The notes beneath the pieces are model-generated. The model did not search any database. It saw only the letters and a program-made list of their open reading frames with translations, and was not told the DNA's origin. A stretch of 7,694 nucleotides of DNA from Selenomonadales bacterium (GTDB lineage Bacteria; Bacillota; Clostridia; Christensenellales; QALW01). Location of the stretch: positions 1 to 7,694 of the forward strand of contig QALW01000005.1 in NCBI GenBank assembly GCA_003150515.1, given 5' to 3'. Below are positions 1 through 6,586 of the stretch, one piece after another. The position numbers were made by a program, and so were the translations under genes. Each line of letters begins with the position of its first letter. Within the stretch, counting starts at the first letter, position 1.

Positions 1-100
1 CTGCTTTATAAAGCTTTTTTTAATAAACAGGCGCGATCAGAAGTTTAATAATTATGCTGCTCTGATAGGAAATCAAAAGAGTATACCGATAAAATGGCTG
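1..100 (+). repeat. Direct repeat, left copy (100 bp exact, period 263 bp)
   Basis: Bases 1-100 are identical to 264-363; the match ends at base 101 (t) against 364 (g). The left limit is unknown because the window begins inside the copy. The distance between copies is 263 bp, which is not a multiple of three. Both copies end in the same ten bases, aaaatggctg, and in the left copy these include the start codon of the gene at 94. This fits a tandem duplication of 101-363 formed at short matching sequences; bases just left of the window would then repeat 101-263. An assembly overlap at a contig end is the main alternative. Confidence 0.95.
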
Positions 101-103
101 TAA
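2..103 (+). pseudogene. Truncated duplicate of the zinc-ribbon membrane protein (fragment, 5' end outside window)
   Basis: Read from base 2, the left repeat copy encodes 33 residues identical to residues 58-90 of the protein at 94-612 (begins CFIKLF, ends IPIKWL), then meets TAA at 101-103. It lacks the middle domain and the zinc ribbon. If the 263-bp duplication is complete, the unseen 5' part would supply the start and both membrane helices, giving a stub of about 90 residues. Its stop overlaps the start of the next gene (ATGGCTGTAA, 94-103), so translation of the two could be coupled. Whether the fragment is expressed cannot be told from the sequence. Confidence 0.6.
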
Positions 104-612
104 ATAAGAAATATCTGAAAATTGCGCTTGGTATGTGCGGCGGTATTTCATTGTTTTTTGGCGGCATTATGTTGCCGGCTTGTCTGTTCGGTTCTATGGT
201 TGAAGGTGCAAGCCGATGGCCCGGGGTAATATTTGGCTCAATATGTATCGTAGTCAGTCTTTTCTGCTTTATAAAGCTTTTTTTAATAAACAGGCGCGAT
301 CAGAAGTTTAATAATTATGCTGCTCTGATAGGAAATCAAAAGAGTATACCGATAAAATGGCTGGCAGATAAAATGAATTGCAGTCAAGAAAGAGCTATTA
401 AAAATTTACGCAGAGCAATGAGCTATGGAATGTTTTCAGATGCTTATATTGATGAAGAGAATGGACTTTTATTATTTCCCAATTATAATGCACACGGAGC
501 TTTGAAGACGATATATTGTCCGAATTGCGGAGCCGTTACTGAAGTAATGATAGGTTATTATTCAAAGTGTAAATATTGCGGTTTCGTTTTGGATTCGGGT
601 AAGCCGGAGTAA
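94..612 (+). CDS. Small membrane protein with C-terminal zinc ribbon
   Basis: 172 residues. Two hydrophobic segments, about residues 8-34 and 44-65, predict a membrane hairpin. A basic stretch (INRRDQK, about 65-71) follows, suggesting the rest is cytoplasmic. The middle, about 84-130 (SIPIKWLADKM ... NLRRAMSYGMF ... AYIDEENGLLLF), resembles the winged-helix-like segment of many uncharacterised Firmicute membrane proteins that also carry zinc ribbons. The end holds CPNC (142-145) and CKYC (159-162), a four-cysteine zinc ribbon. Function is unknown; a regulatory or scaffolding role in the membrane is only a guess. The start at 94 has no good ribosome binding site (only a weak AAAAGAG at 75-81, 12 bases away). 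Under a duplication model the native leader lies left of the window, and this copy may depend on coupling to the fragment ending at 103. It is convergent with the methyl-transfer operon and probably unrelated to it. Confidence 0.8.
   Translation: MAVNKKYLKIALGMCGGISLFFGGIMLPACLFGSMVEGASRWPGVIFGSICIVVSLFCFIKLFLINRRDQKFNNYAALIGNQKSIPIKWLADKMNCSQERAIKNLRRAMSYGMFSDAYIDEENGLLLFPNYNAHGALKTIYCPNCGAVTEVMIGYYSKCKYCGFVLDSGKPE
264..363 (+). repeat. Direct repeat, right copy (inside the zinc-ribbon membrane protein gene)
   Basis: Exact second copy of bases 1-100. It lies within the intact reading frame at 94-612 and encodes about residues 57-90, from the end of the second membrane helix to the start of the middle domain. 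The reading frame runs through this copy without interruption, so this is the native context of the sequence and the left copy is the extra one. Confidence 0.95.
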
Positions 613-1087
613 CATTCTTTAGCTATTCGATGTTTATTGTTTTGATAGGAATTTATTAATTGTCAAATTCGGGCTTGCAAACATAATTGGAATCTCATTG
701 TAAAATCTTTTCTTGTAAGTATAGTATAATAAAAGTTCAATATGTTCAGAAACAATGTATATTGCGGGACTGACTTGTTCGTTTTGTTGTGCAGATCCCC
801 AAACACCACGGTATATTTTTTATGCGCATGCGATTTGCTGTCGTTCCTGGAGTGTTTTCTAAAAACATATTTGGTTGCAGAGGAAAGAGATTTATCCGTC
901 CTGCAAAGCGGCGGGATACAGAAATACCCGGGCATTTTAAGAATGATAACAAAGAAAAATAAATGATTTGTTTTCATAGCGCCTTGAGCCCTGCGCGCAT
1001 TGCTCCAGATATAAAGAAATCAGCCGGGGCGCGCTGTATAACGCTGGCTCCGGCCGGGAATTGGATATTTAAAGGGATTTAACTATG
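613..1087. other. Intergenic region between convergent genes, no supported gene
   Basis: 475 bp between the zinc-ribbon gene and the 3' end of the minus-strand operon. Open frames of 68-104 codons overlap on both strands around 663-977. None has a recognisable ribosome binding site or a domain I recognise, and they exclude each other, so I annotate none. Visible details are an 8-bp palindrome cgcatgcg at 825-832 and an imperfect GC-rich hairpin at 1023-1054. The 740-960 part is less AT-rich than the 613-730 part. It could be a dispersed intergenic repeat or decayed coding sequence; I see no tRNA, rRNA or known riboswitch pattern. Confidence 0.6.
1023..1054 (-). terminator. Possible weak terminator of the methyl-transfer operon
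   Basis: On the minus strand, about 35 bases past the stop of the last operon gene, GCCGG and CCGGC can pair around an inner GCG/CGC pair, and the next bases (atttcttta) are only moderately T-rich. The stem is imperfect and there is no clean U-run. Position is the main support; it may be simply GC-rich sequence. Confidence 0.3.
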
Positions 1088-1639
1088 CTAAAAATAGATT
1101 ACGGAGAAATATGTAACAGTATTTGCTCCGTTAGTATAATTTATGCCGCAGCTTTTAGAGAGGGAGACGACGTCAATGCCGCACGCTTCCATGGAACGCT
1201 TGGCTTTTTGGGGGAAGCGGCAGGGCGCGTCGGGATATGTGCATTTTTCGCAGAGAGAGCAGCTTCCGGCTCCCAAAAGCTCGAAGGGCTCTTTTTCATT
1301 TTCAAGCAGGCCAAGAACAGTTTGGTCCAGCTTTTCATGCTGGATTCTGCCTTCGTCCATGCCTTCAATATCAAAGGAATCCTCTAAATCGTGTTTAGTT
1401 GTATAAACTAAGGCGTTTTTATAGTTTTTGTAGTGGTCGCGCAGCTCTTCCCAGTCTCCGGCGCCCGGAGGACATGCCCAGCTCTTGCCGTATCGTCCGC
1501 ATAAATTCGCCTCGCAGGCGGCCCTTACCTCTTTGGTAAAGGGAATGTCAATTGGGCTGATAAACGCGTATTGATGAATTGGATAGGGCTGATTTGCAGG
1601 AGCATTGATAAAATTATTCAATATGTCTGAAACTGACAT
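1088..1639 (-). CDS. DUF2284 family cysteine-rich predicted metal-binding protein
   Basis: 183 residues, last gene of the operon. The DUF2284 pattern is clear: Cys42 and Cys47 followed by GRYGKSWACPPG (Cys56), then a second cluster C-x2-C-x2-C-x6-C at 127, 130, 133 and 140, and later Cys153 and Cys164. The 127-140 cluster resembles an iron-sulfur ligand set and the protein probably binds a metal or Fe-S cluster, but the family's biochemical role is unknown. Start is supported by GGAG at 1649-1652, nine bases from the ATG. It lies 40 bp after the RACE gene. Family members are often found next to corrinoid methyltransferase genes; a role in electron delivery to RACE or in corrinoid handling would fit but is inference. 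Confidence 0.88.
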   Translation of the reverse strand: MSVSDILNNFINAPANQPYPIHQYAFISPIDIPFTKEVRAACEANLCGRYGKSWACPPGAGDWEELRDHYKNYKNALVYTTKHDLEDSFDIEGMDEGRIQHEKLDQTVLGLLENEKEPFELLGAGSCSLCEKCTYPDAPCRFPQKAKRSMEACGIDVVSLSKSCGINYTNGANTVTYFSVIYF

Positions 1640-1648
1640 TAAAACACT

Positions 1649-1652
1649 CTCC
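1649..1652 (-). promoter_or_regulatory. Ribosome binding site of the DUF2284 gene
   Basis: GGAG on the minus strand, nine bases before the ATG at 1639. It confirms that start. Confidence 0.7.
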
Positions 1653-1679
1653 TTTTTCGCTGCTTAAGCCTTTTATTCT

Positions 1680-3233
1680 CTATTCTTCCTCCATAAAAAG
1701 CATGCGTTCAATAAAAGCCTGGTTAAATACCGCCGATTTGTTGAGCTCAAAATTTTCACATTGCAGCGCGAACCGGCTTGTTTTTTCCATCCATTGCTGG
1801 TCGCAGAGACAGGCGATCGCTCCCAGCAGGGAGGCGTTGCCCACGCTTTTTATAGGGCAGCAAAGTTCTCTGGGCAGCAGACCGGTTTTTTTGGCGTTTG
1901 CCGTATCAATATAATAACCAAGGCCTCCGGCGATAAATACCTGGCTTATTTCCTCCATTTTAAGAGAGGCGTGAGACGCAAGCGCTTCCAATCCGGCCGC
2001 AATCGCGCTTTTGGCAAGCTGAAATTCCCGGATGTCCTGCTGGGTTATGCTGATTTTAGTTTCCCGGCCTGTCTGAGCAAGGAGTTTTCCGTTTTCAGAG
2101 ATATGAACGCCTTCAATAAAATATTCCTCTTCCTCCATATATCCCGTTTCATCTATAACGCCCGTTTCCAGCATTATGGAGACGACGTCCACCAGGCCGC
2201 ATCCGCATATGCCCCGTATGGGCTTGTCGTTAATGGTGCGGTAGGAAATTTTTCTGGTTTGGGAAGAAAAGGAGGCGCGGCAGAGGGCTCCGTCAACGCC
2301 GCCCATTCCGCAGGAGATTTTTGCGCCCTCCAGCGCCGGCCCTGCGGCGGCGGAAGCCGTATATATCCGGCCTCCGCCGTGCTCTCCGGCATTGAGCACC
2401 ATTTCTCCGTTAGTGCCGATATCTATTAAAACAGACGGCCGCTCTGCCTGCAGCATGCCGGTTACGGCGGCGCCGCCCGTGATATCGCTGCCTATAAAGG
2501 CGGAGGCGGAGGGCAGCAGTATAACGGTTTGGACGGGCAGCATGAGCTGCTTTCCGGGGATAATTTTAGTTTGGGTAAATTCCGGAGTAAAGGGATAGCT
2601 TCCCATTTTCTCCGGAGAGACGCCGCAAAATAAGTGCAGCATGGTAGTGTTGCCCGAAACGGTCATATGCTGAGGATGAATATCCGGCTCCTGAAGGGCG
2701 AATTGCTCTATAATCCGGGCCGCGGCCTGCAAAATTATGCGGTTGAGCTCCTGCAAACGGCCGTCGGCGCAGGCGGAGATACGGCTGATTACGTCCGCTC
2801 CGTAGCTTCTCTGCGGGTTAAGGCGGGAAACAGAGGAAATTACGCGGCCTGAATTCATGTCCACGAGGGCCGCGGCCAGCGTGGTCGTGCCTATATCCAG
2901 CGCTATTCCATATCCCTCCCGGCCGTTGACGGTTATGCCGCTGGAAAAATGGGTAAGGCCGTTTCCGTCCGTATCGTTAAGCAGGATCTCAGCATCCTTA
3001 AGGGAAGAATCGCAAAGCGCGCGGCAGGCCAGAATATAACCTTCCCCGTCGGGCTTCAAAATATTTTCGGGCGCTTTTATATCCCGGAAAGCGCCTTTAA
3101 TTATTTTCACCCGGCATTTCCCGCAGACGCCTCTTCCTCCGCAGGCGGCTGAAAGGGAATATCCCTCTTCGGCAAGATAGTCGGACAGCTTTTTGCCGTG
3201 GGCTGAAAGGGGAATAGAGATTTTTTGAGGCAT
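1680..3233 (-). CDS. RACE protein: ATP-dependent reductive activator of corrinoid proteins (2Fe-2S ferredoxin plus ASKHA domains)
   Basis: 517 residues. It should reduce inactive Co(II) corrinoid to Co(I) on the partner corrinoid protein, coupling electron transfer to ATP hydrolysis, in the cytoplasm. Residues 1-85 form a plant-type 2Fe-2S ferredoxin with Cys31, Cys37, Cys40 (CGGRGVCGKC) and Cys70. From about 108 come RACE middle and C-terminal (DUF4445) domains: GIALDIGTTT (109-118), LNPQRSYGADVISRI, SGNTTMLHLFCGV, VLIDIGTNGEM, GPALEGAKISCGMGG, VFIAGGLGYYID and SVGNASLLGA. These are the phosphate- and nucleotide-binding signatures of the ASKHA fold. The N-terminal 2Fe-2S layout is that of bacterial activators, unlike archaeal RamA with its C-terminal 4Fe-4S domains. 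The frame is open for 30 more codons to an ATG at 3323, but that would overlap the upstream gene by 50 bp and put a basic, proline-rich extension before the ferredoxin. I choose ATG at 3233, with GGAG 13 bases upstream. Confidence 0.93.
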   Translation of the reverse strand: MPQKISIPLSAHGKKLSDYLAEEGYSLSAACGGRGVCGKCRVKIIKGAFRDIKAPENILKPDGEGYILACRALCDSSLKDAEILLNDTDGNGLTHFSSGITVNGREGYGIALDIGTTTLAAALVDMNSGRVISSVSRLNPQRSYGADVISRISACADGRLQELNRIILQAAARIIEQFALQEPDIHPQHMTVSGNTTMLHLFCGVSPEKMGSYPFTPEFTQTKIIPGKQLMLPVQTVILLPSASAFIGSDITGGAAVTGMLQAERPSVLIDIGTNGEMVLNAGEHGGGRIYTASAAAGPALEGAKISCGMGGVDGALCRASFSSQTRKISYRTINDKPIRGICGCGLVDVVSIMLETGVIDETGYMEEEEYFIEGVHISENGKLLAQTGRETKISITQQDIREFQLAKSAIAAGLEALASHASLKMEEISQVFIAGGLGYYIDTANAKKTGLLPRELCCPIKSVGNASLLGAIACLCDQQWMEKTSRFALQCENFELNKSAVFNQAFIERMLFMEEE

Positions 3234-3246
3234 ATGAATATCAGGG

Positions 3247-3250
3247 CTCC
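3247..3250 (-). promoter_or_regulatory. Ribosome binding site deciding the RACE start
   Basis: GGAG on the minus strand (within AAAAGGAG), in the 40-bp gap after the preceding gene's stop. The spacing to the ATG at 3233 is 13 bases, longer than usual. No other in-frame ATG lies between this site and the ferredoxin domain, so it favours 3233 over the ATG at 3323. Confidence 0.55.
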
Positions 3251-3273
3251 TTTTATCCCGCCCCGGAAAAGGG

Positions 3274-4398
3274 TCAGGGGGTGATTTTCTTAATTTCTTC
3301 CGCGTAATACTGCACCAATTCAAATTTAGTGCCCGGCATTAAGCGGTGGTCGGGGCAGGGAATATATCCGCCTAGGTCAACCAGGCGGCGTATTCTCTCC
3401 AGCTCGGCGTCTACCGCCGCTTTATCCTTGCGCAGCGCAGTTTTATCCATGCCGCCTACGCCCAGCATGCCCTCTCCGAATTTTCGGCGCGCGGGCTCGA
3501 ATTGATCGCCCCAGGTGCCTATTTCAATGGGGAACATCACGTTTACTCCGCTTTCAAACCAGGTGGGCAGCAATTTTTCAGTTACTCCGTCGCAGTCAAG
3601 AGAAATAATGTCTATGCCGTGCTTGCGGCAGAGCTCGTTGCGCCTCTTATAATGCCTGGCGCAGAGCTCATTAAAGAGCTCGGGCGCAATCAGAGGCCCG
3701 CTGTTAAAGCAGATATCCTCCCAATAATGGCCGAAATCAAATTTTGCGCCCGTGCTTAAAATTTCGTCTACGCATTTATACTGCATTTCGGCATAAGCGT
3801 CCACGATATCCGCAAAGAGCTCCTCGTCCTCGTCGTATATTAAATAGCTCATGCCTATAACCGAAGTCATATTGCGGATTTCTCCCATAACCGAGCCTAA
3901 TAAAATTCCCAGGGGCATATCCAGCTTGGAATATATATTTTCATTGAAGCTATTGAAGAAATCATAGTTAATCCGTTCCTTGGAGAACTGCATTTTGGGC
4001 AGGAATAATTCTTCAAAGGCGGCTCTGTCTTTAAGCAGATAATCATCCTCGGCAGGAATGGAAACCACGCCGGGATGGACCTTTTCAATAATTCCGTTGG
4101 CGTTTAAAACGCGCTGCGAACCATCGGGCAGCTCCTCTATTATCTTAGTTTCAAACGGAGGAAGCAGCCACATATTGGCGCTGAAGACATGATACCAATT
4201 GAAATCCCATCCGATTAATTTATCCAGCTCCATATCCTGAGGGCTTCCGTCATACCAGCCCCAGGCCAATTCCTTGGGAATCTTTCCCTGATCCGCCCAT
4301 TCGTTAAGCAGTTCGCCCCAATAGCCGAAATGTACTGCGGGCAGCCTGTCTACATTTTTGTAATGAAGCAGATTATAAGCTCGTTCTCTGTTGAGCAT
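3274..4398 (-). CDS. UroD-fold (MtaA/CmuA-like) protein, Asp-x-Asp-Gly variant
   Basis: 374 residues. The N-terminus (LNRERAYNLLHYKNVDRLP) and the barrel motifs place it in the uroporphyrinogen-decarboxylase superfamily, which includes HemE and the corrinoid methyltransferases MtaA, MtbA and CmuA. It is not HemE: the N-terminal RQAGRYxPEY-type signature is absent. Where zinc methyltransferases have His-x-Cys-Gly it has D268-C-D270-G271; at the following strand it has GGMDK (315-319); and where they have Gly-Cys it has CPDH (348-351, His351). A conserved acidic loop EDICFNSGPLI (227-237) matches the next gene upstream. Likely a methyl-donor or methyl-acceptor transferase acting with a corrinoid protein, substrate unknown. 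AGAGG at 4408-4412 sits nine bases before the ATG; the gap to the preceding gene is 18 bp. Compared with the neighbour at 4417-5454 it is longer mainly in the region before residue 220. Confidence 0.85.
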   Translation of the reverse strand: MLNRERAYNLLHYKNVDRLPAVHFGYWGELLNEWADQGKIPKELAWGWYDGSPQDMELDKLIGWDFNWYHVFSANMWLLPPFETKIIEELPDGSQRVLNANGIIEKVHPGVVSIPAEDDYLLKDRAAFEELFLPKMQFSKERINYDFFNSFNENIYSKLDMPLGILLGSVMGEIRNMTSVIGMSYLIYDEDEELFADIVDAYAEMQYKCVDEILSTGAKFDFGHYWEDICFNSGPLIAPELFNELCARHYKRRNELCRKHGIDIISLDCDGVTEKLLPTWFESGVNVMFPIEIGTWGDQFEPARRKFGEGMLGVGGMDKTALRKDKAAVDAELERIRRLVDLGGYIPCPDHRLMPGTKFELVQYYAEEIKKITP

Positions 4399-4416
4399 GA
4401 CATTTAACCTCTTTCG

Positions 4417-5454
4417 TTATTTTTTAAAAACAGGGCAGGGCGTTATATTTCCGTCATTATGAGTAACTTTTGCGGCGTATTCCTTGAGCAGCCGGACGTA
4501 GATTTTATAATTCTCCATGGAAACGTCGGGGGGAGTCTGATGGTCGGTAGCGGGAATTACCTTGCCCTTCTGCATGCTGGGCAGGATTCTTTCAAATTCC
4601 GCGCGCATGGCCTCTTCGCCGTGCTTCATGCACATCTTGTCGAAATGCCCTAAAAAGGCCATCTGAGGCTGCTTTTGAATATAGGTGGCCACGTCGGCGC
4701 CCGCCTGGCGCTCAAGCGGATACATTCCGTCCACGCCTACAGAGGCATACCAATCCACGGCCATAGTTATATCTCCGTCTGAATCCACAAATACCGGAAT
4801 GCCGTAAGAATGTATAAGGGGAATCAGCCGGCGGTAATACGGCGCCAGAAATTCGTCAAACTGTTCTTTGGATATCATGGGGCCGCTGTTATAGCTCATG
4901 TCCTCGTTAAAGCTGACGTAGTCAAAATGAAAACGGGACAGAATATATTTGAATACTTCCTCCAGCCAGTCGGTGTATTCGTCGCACATACGCTTATAAA
5001 GCTCCGGATAGTCGTAAAAGCTGTAAAGATGATTTTCTATTCCGAACATATTGCGGGGATACCAGAAGAAGCCTTCGGCTGAGAGATAATGCAGATAGTC
5101 TCCCCGGTCATGCGTGGATTGAATCCATTCGTACATCTGTTCTGAAAGCACGGACGAAGGCTCGGGGAAAAGAGTGGGCTTTAGCTTTTCGTAATCCTTT
5201 TCATCCTCCATTATGCCCGCGCCGTATTCTGGCGGCTCGGGAGTCTGGGCGGTCCGGCAGGTAATCATGGTCCAAATGCATTTGTCTAATCCATAATATT
5301 CCTGAAGCATATTTACAGGGGCATATTCGGGAGGGAGCCCTTCTCCGAGCCAGCGCTCCACTGTTAAAGGCCACCAGGGCGCCCATTCCACAACGGGCAC
5401 CCGGTCTACGGGTTTTCCGGCCAAATATGCGGCAAAACGTTCTGAAGCAGTCAT
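4417..5454 (-). CDS. UroD-fold (MtaA/CmuA-like) protein, Asp-x-Asp-Gly variant
   Basis: 345 residues. A superfamily N-terminus (TASERFAAYLAGKPVDRVPVVEW) is followed by an aromatic-rich region (about 25-150) that probably lines the substrate pocket. The acidic loop is EDMSYNSGPMIS (184-195). The metal-site positions of the zinc methyltransferases are replaced: D224-S-D226-G227 for His-x-Cys-Gly, GHFDK (269-273) at the next strand, and ATDHQTPPD (His305) for Gly-Cys. The C-terminus ends with about 15 polar residues beyond the usual last helix. The shared pattern with the 3274-4398 gene (including a matching A-E-x-E-R-I helix after the Asp-Lys pair) makes them paralogues of one subgroup, though divergent. 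Start ATG at 5454 has GGAG at 5467-5470, 12 bases upstream. Substrate and acceptor unknown; corrinoid-linked methyl transfer is inferred from the operon. Confidence 0.85.
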   Translation of the reverse strand: MTASERFAAYLAGKPVDRVPVVEWAPWWPLTVERWLGEGLPPEYAPVNMLQEYYGLDKCIWTMITCRTAQTPEPPEYGAGIMEDEKDYEKLKPTLFPEPSSVLSEQMYEWIQSTHDRGDYLHYLSAEGFFWYPRNMFGIENHLYSFYDYPELYKRMCDEYTDWLEEVFKYILSRFHFDYVSFNEDMSYNSGPMISKEQFDEFLAPYYRRLIPLIHSYGIPVFVDSDGDITMAVDWYASVGVDGMYPLERQAGADVATYIQKQPQMAFLGHFDKMCMKHGEEAMRAEFERILPSMQKGKVIPATDHQTPPDVSMENYKIYVRLLKEYAAKVTHNDGNITPCPVFKK

Positions 5455-5488
5455 AATAATTAGTTACTCCTTTCAAAAAAAACAAATG

Positions 5489-6547
5489 TTAATAGGTTCC
5501 GTATTCGCGCGCCATTTTATATAAGGCTATAACGTTTTCAACAGGAGTGTTATCCTGAATGGCGTGCGTCGGGGACATCATATAGCCTCTGTAGGGCTTC
5601 ATTATTTCCAGCGTATTTAAAAGCTGAGCCTTAAGCTCTTCCACGGTGCCGTAAGCAAGAGGCCCGGCGGTGGAAATGCAGCCGTGAAACGCGAGCTTTG
5701 TTCCAAAATGCTGGGCGAGATATTGGGGAGACATATTGTCCGCTTCGGGCTGAAGGGTGTCCACGGCGTTGACTCCCATTTCTATAAAATCGTCGTATAC
5801 CCAGCTTGAAGAACCGCAGGTATGCACCATTACGGGCAGATTATAGCTCTTGGCCAAATCGATATATCTCTGATGTATGGGGCGCAGTACTTCCCTGTAA
5901 AGCTCCAGGCTTATCATGGGCGAATGCTGCGTGCCCAAATCCTCTCCCATCCACAGGAAGTCAATCTGCCCCTTGGCCGCCCATATTATGCGTTCAAGCT
6001 GGCCCAATTCCATTTCAGTGCGCCGGTTTATGTAATCCAGCGTCGCCTGGTCGCCTGTGAGCAGATTAACAAGGGTGTCTTCCATTCCCATAACTCTGCC
6101 TGTGGCGTTGATGACGTCGGCCATTCCGGCGTGCCCGCAATAAATGGCGTATTCCTTATTTGCCTTGCAGTATTCCTCTATAAACGAATAATCAAAATCG
6201 TCGGGAGAGGGCACGTAAAAATTGTATATCTCCTCCTCGCTGGCGTCCTGAAGGGGGAAATTGCAGAAATCCATATATCCGCCGAATTCGTTTTCCACCC
6301 ATTTGGTATAAAAGCCGTATACAGGATCCACCTGCGTCCCTTCAATCTGCCTGAAATGATTTTCTCCCTTATAGGGCACGAGGGTGCCCCGAAAATCAAT
6401 GCCGAAGGCCTCGTAAAGCCCGGCGTCCGTTACGCCCAGCGCGGCTTTGACTTTGGCGTGAATGGTTGGATTGGTGGCGTAATCCACGGGCACCCGATCC
6501 ACTTTTTCATGATTGAACGTGCCCATCACTCTCTGCTTGCTGTTCAT
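5489..6547 (-). CDS. UroD-fold methyltransferase homologue with His-x-Cys and a His in place of the third zinc ligand
   Basis: 352 residues from the ATG at 6547. The N-terminus (MNSKQRVMGTFNHEKVDRVPVDY) is the usual start of the family. Motifs: EDLGTQHSPMIS (202-213), VHTCGSS with His242 and Cys244, FHGCIST (His288, Cys290), and SPTHAIQDNTPVENV, in which His328 takes the place of the Cys in the common SPGC-x-IPPxTPxEN motif. It therefore keeps the His-x-Cys zinc half-site but differs at the third ligand; His328, or Cys290 nearby, could fill in. Expected role: methyl transfer to or from a corrinoid protein; substrate unknown. A GTG four codons upstream (6559) keeps the same frame, but AGGGTGA at 6556-6562 is eight bases before the ATG and overlaps that GTG, so I prefer the ATG. 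Gap to the preceding gene 39 bp. Confidence 0.86.
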   Translation of the reverse strand: MNSKQRVMGTFNHEKVDRVPVDYATNPTIHAKVKAALGVTDAGLYEAFGIDFRGTLVPYKGENHFRQIEGTQVDPVYGFYTKWVENEFGGYMDFCNFPLQDASEEEIYNFYVPSPDDFDYSFIEEYCKANKEYAIYCGHAGMADVINATGRVMGMEDTLVNLLTGDQATLDYINRRTEMELGQLERIIWAAKGQIDFLWMGEDLGTQHSPMISLELYREVLRPIHQRYIDLAKSYNLPVMVHTCGSSSWVYDDFIEMGVNAVDTLQPEADNMSPQYLAQHFGTKLAFHGCISTAGPLAYGTVEELKAQLLNTLEIMKPYRGYMMSPTHAIQDNTPVENVIALYKMAREYGTY

Positions 6548-6555
6548 AAAAGCCG

Positions 6556-6562
6556 TCACCCT
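6556..6562 (-). promoter_or_regulatory. Ribosome binding site deciding the start at 6547
   Basis: AGGGTGA on the minus strand matches much of the anti-16S core and stands eight bases before the ATG at 6547. It contains the GTG at 6559, which argues against that GTG being the start. Confidence 0.55.
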
Positions 6563-6586
6563 GCCTTTCGCTTTGAATTATTGATA

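Noticed and set aside
698..730. Promoter with TATAAT at 725-730
   Set aside because: The nearest -35-like sequence (TTGTAA, 698-703) is 21 bases away, too far, and no gene follows on the plus strand. In AT-rich sequence TATAAT alone means little.
825..832. Palindrome cgcatgcg as an operator
   Set aside because: It is only eight bases, unrepeated, and not next to any gene start.
663..977. Small protein genes of 68-104 residues on either strand
   Set aside because: They overlap each other, lack ribosome binding sites and show no recognisable domain; several open frames in the same place suggest chance.
3234..3323. Longer RACE protein starting at the ATG at 3323
   Set aside because: It would overlap the preceding gene by 50 bp and add a 30-residue basic, proline-rich tail before the ferredoxin domain. 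A GGAG lies upstream of the ATG at 3233.
3274..6547. Annotating the UroD-fold genes as uroporphyrinogen decarboxylase (HemE) of haem synthesis
   Set aside because: The N-terminal GRYxPEY-type substrate signature of HemE is missing, there are four paralogues side by side, and the neighbours are RACE and DUF2284 rather than haem genes.
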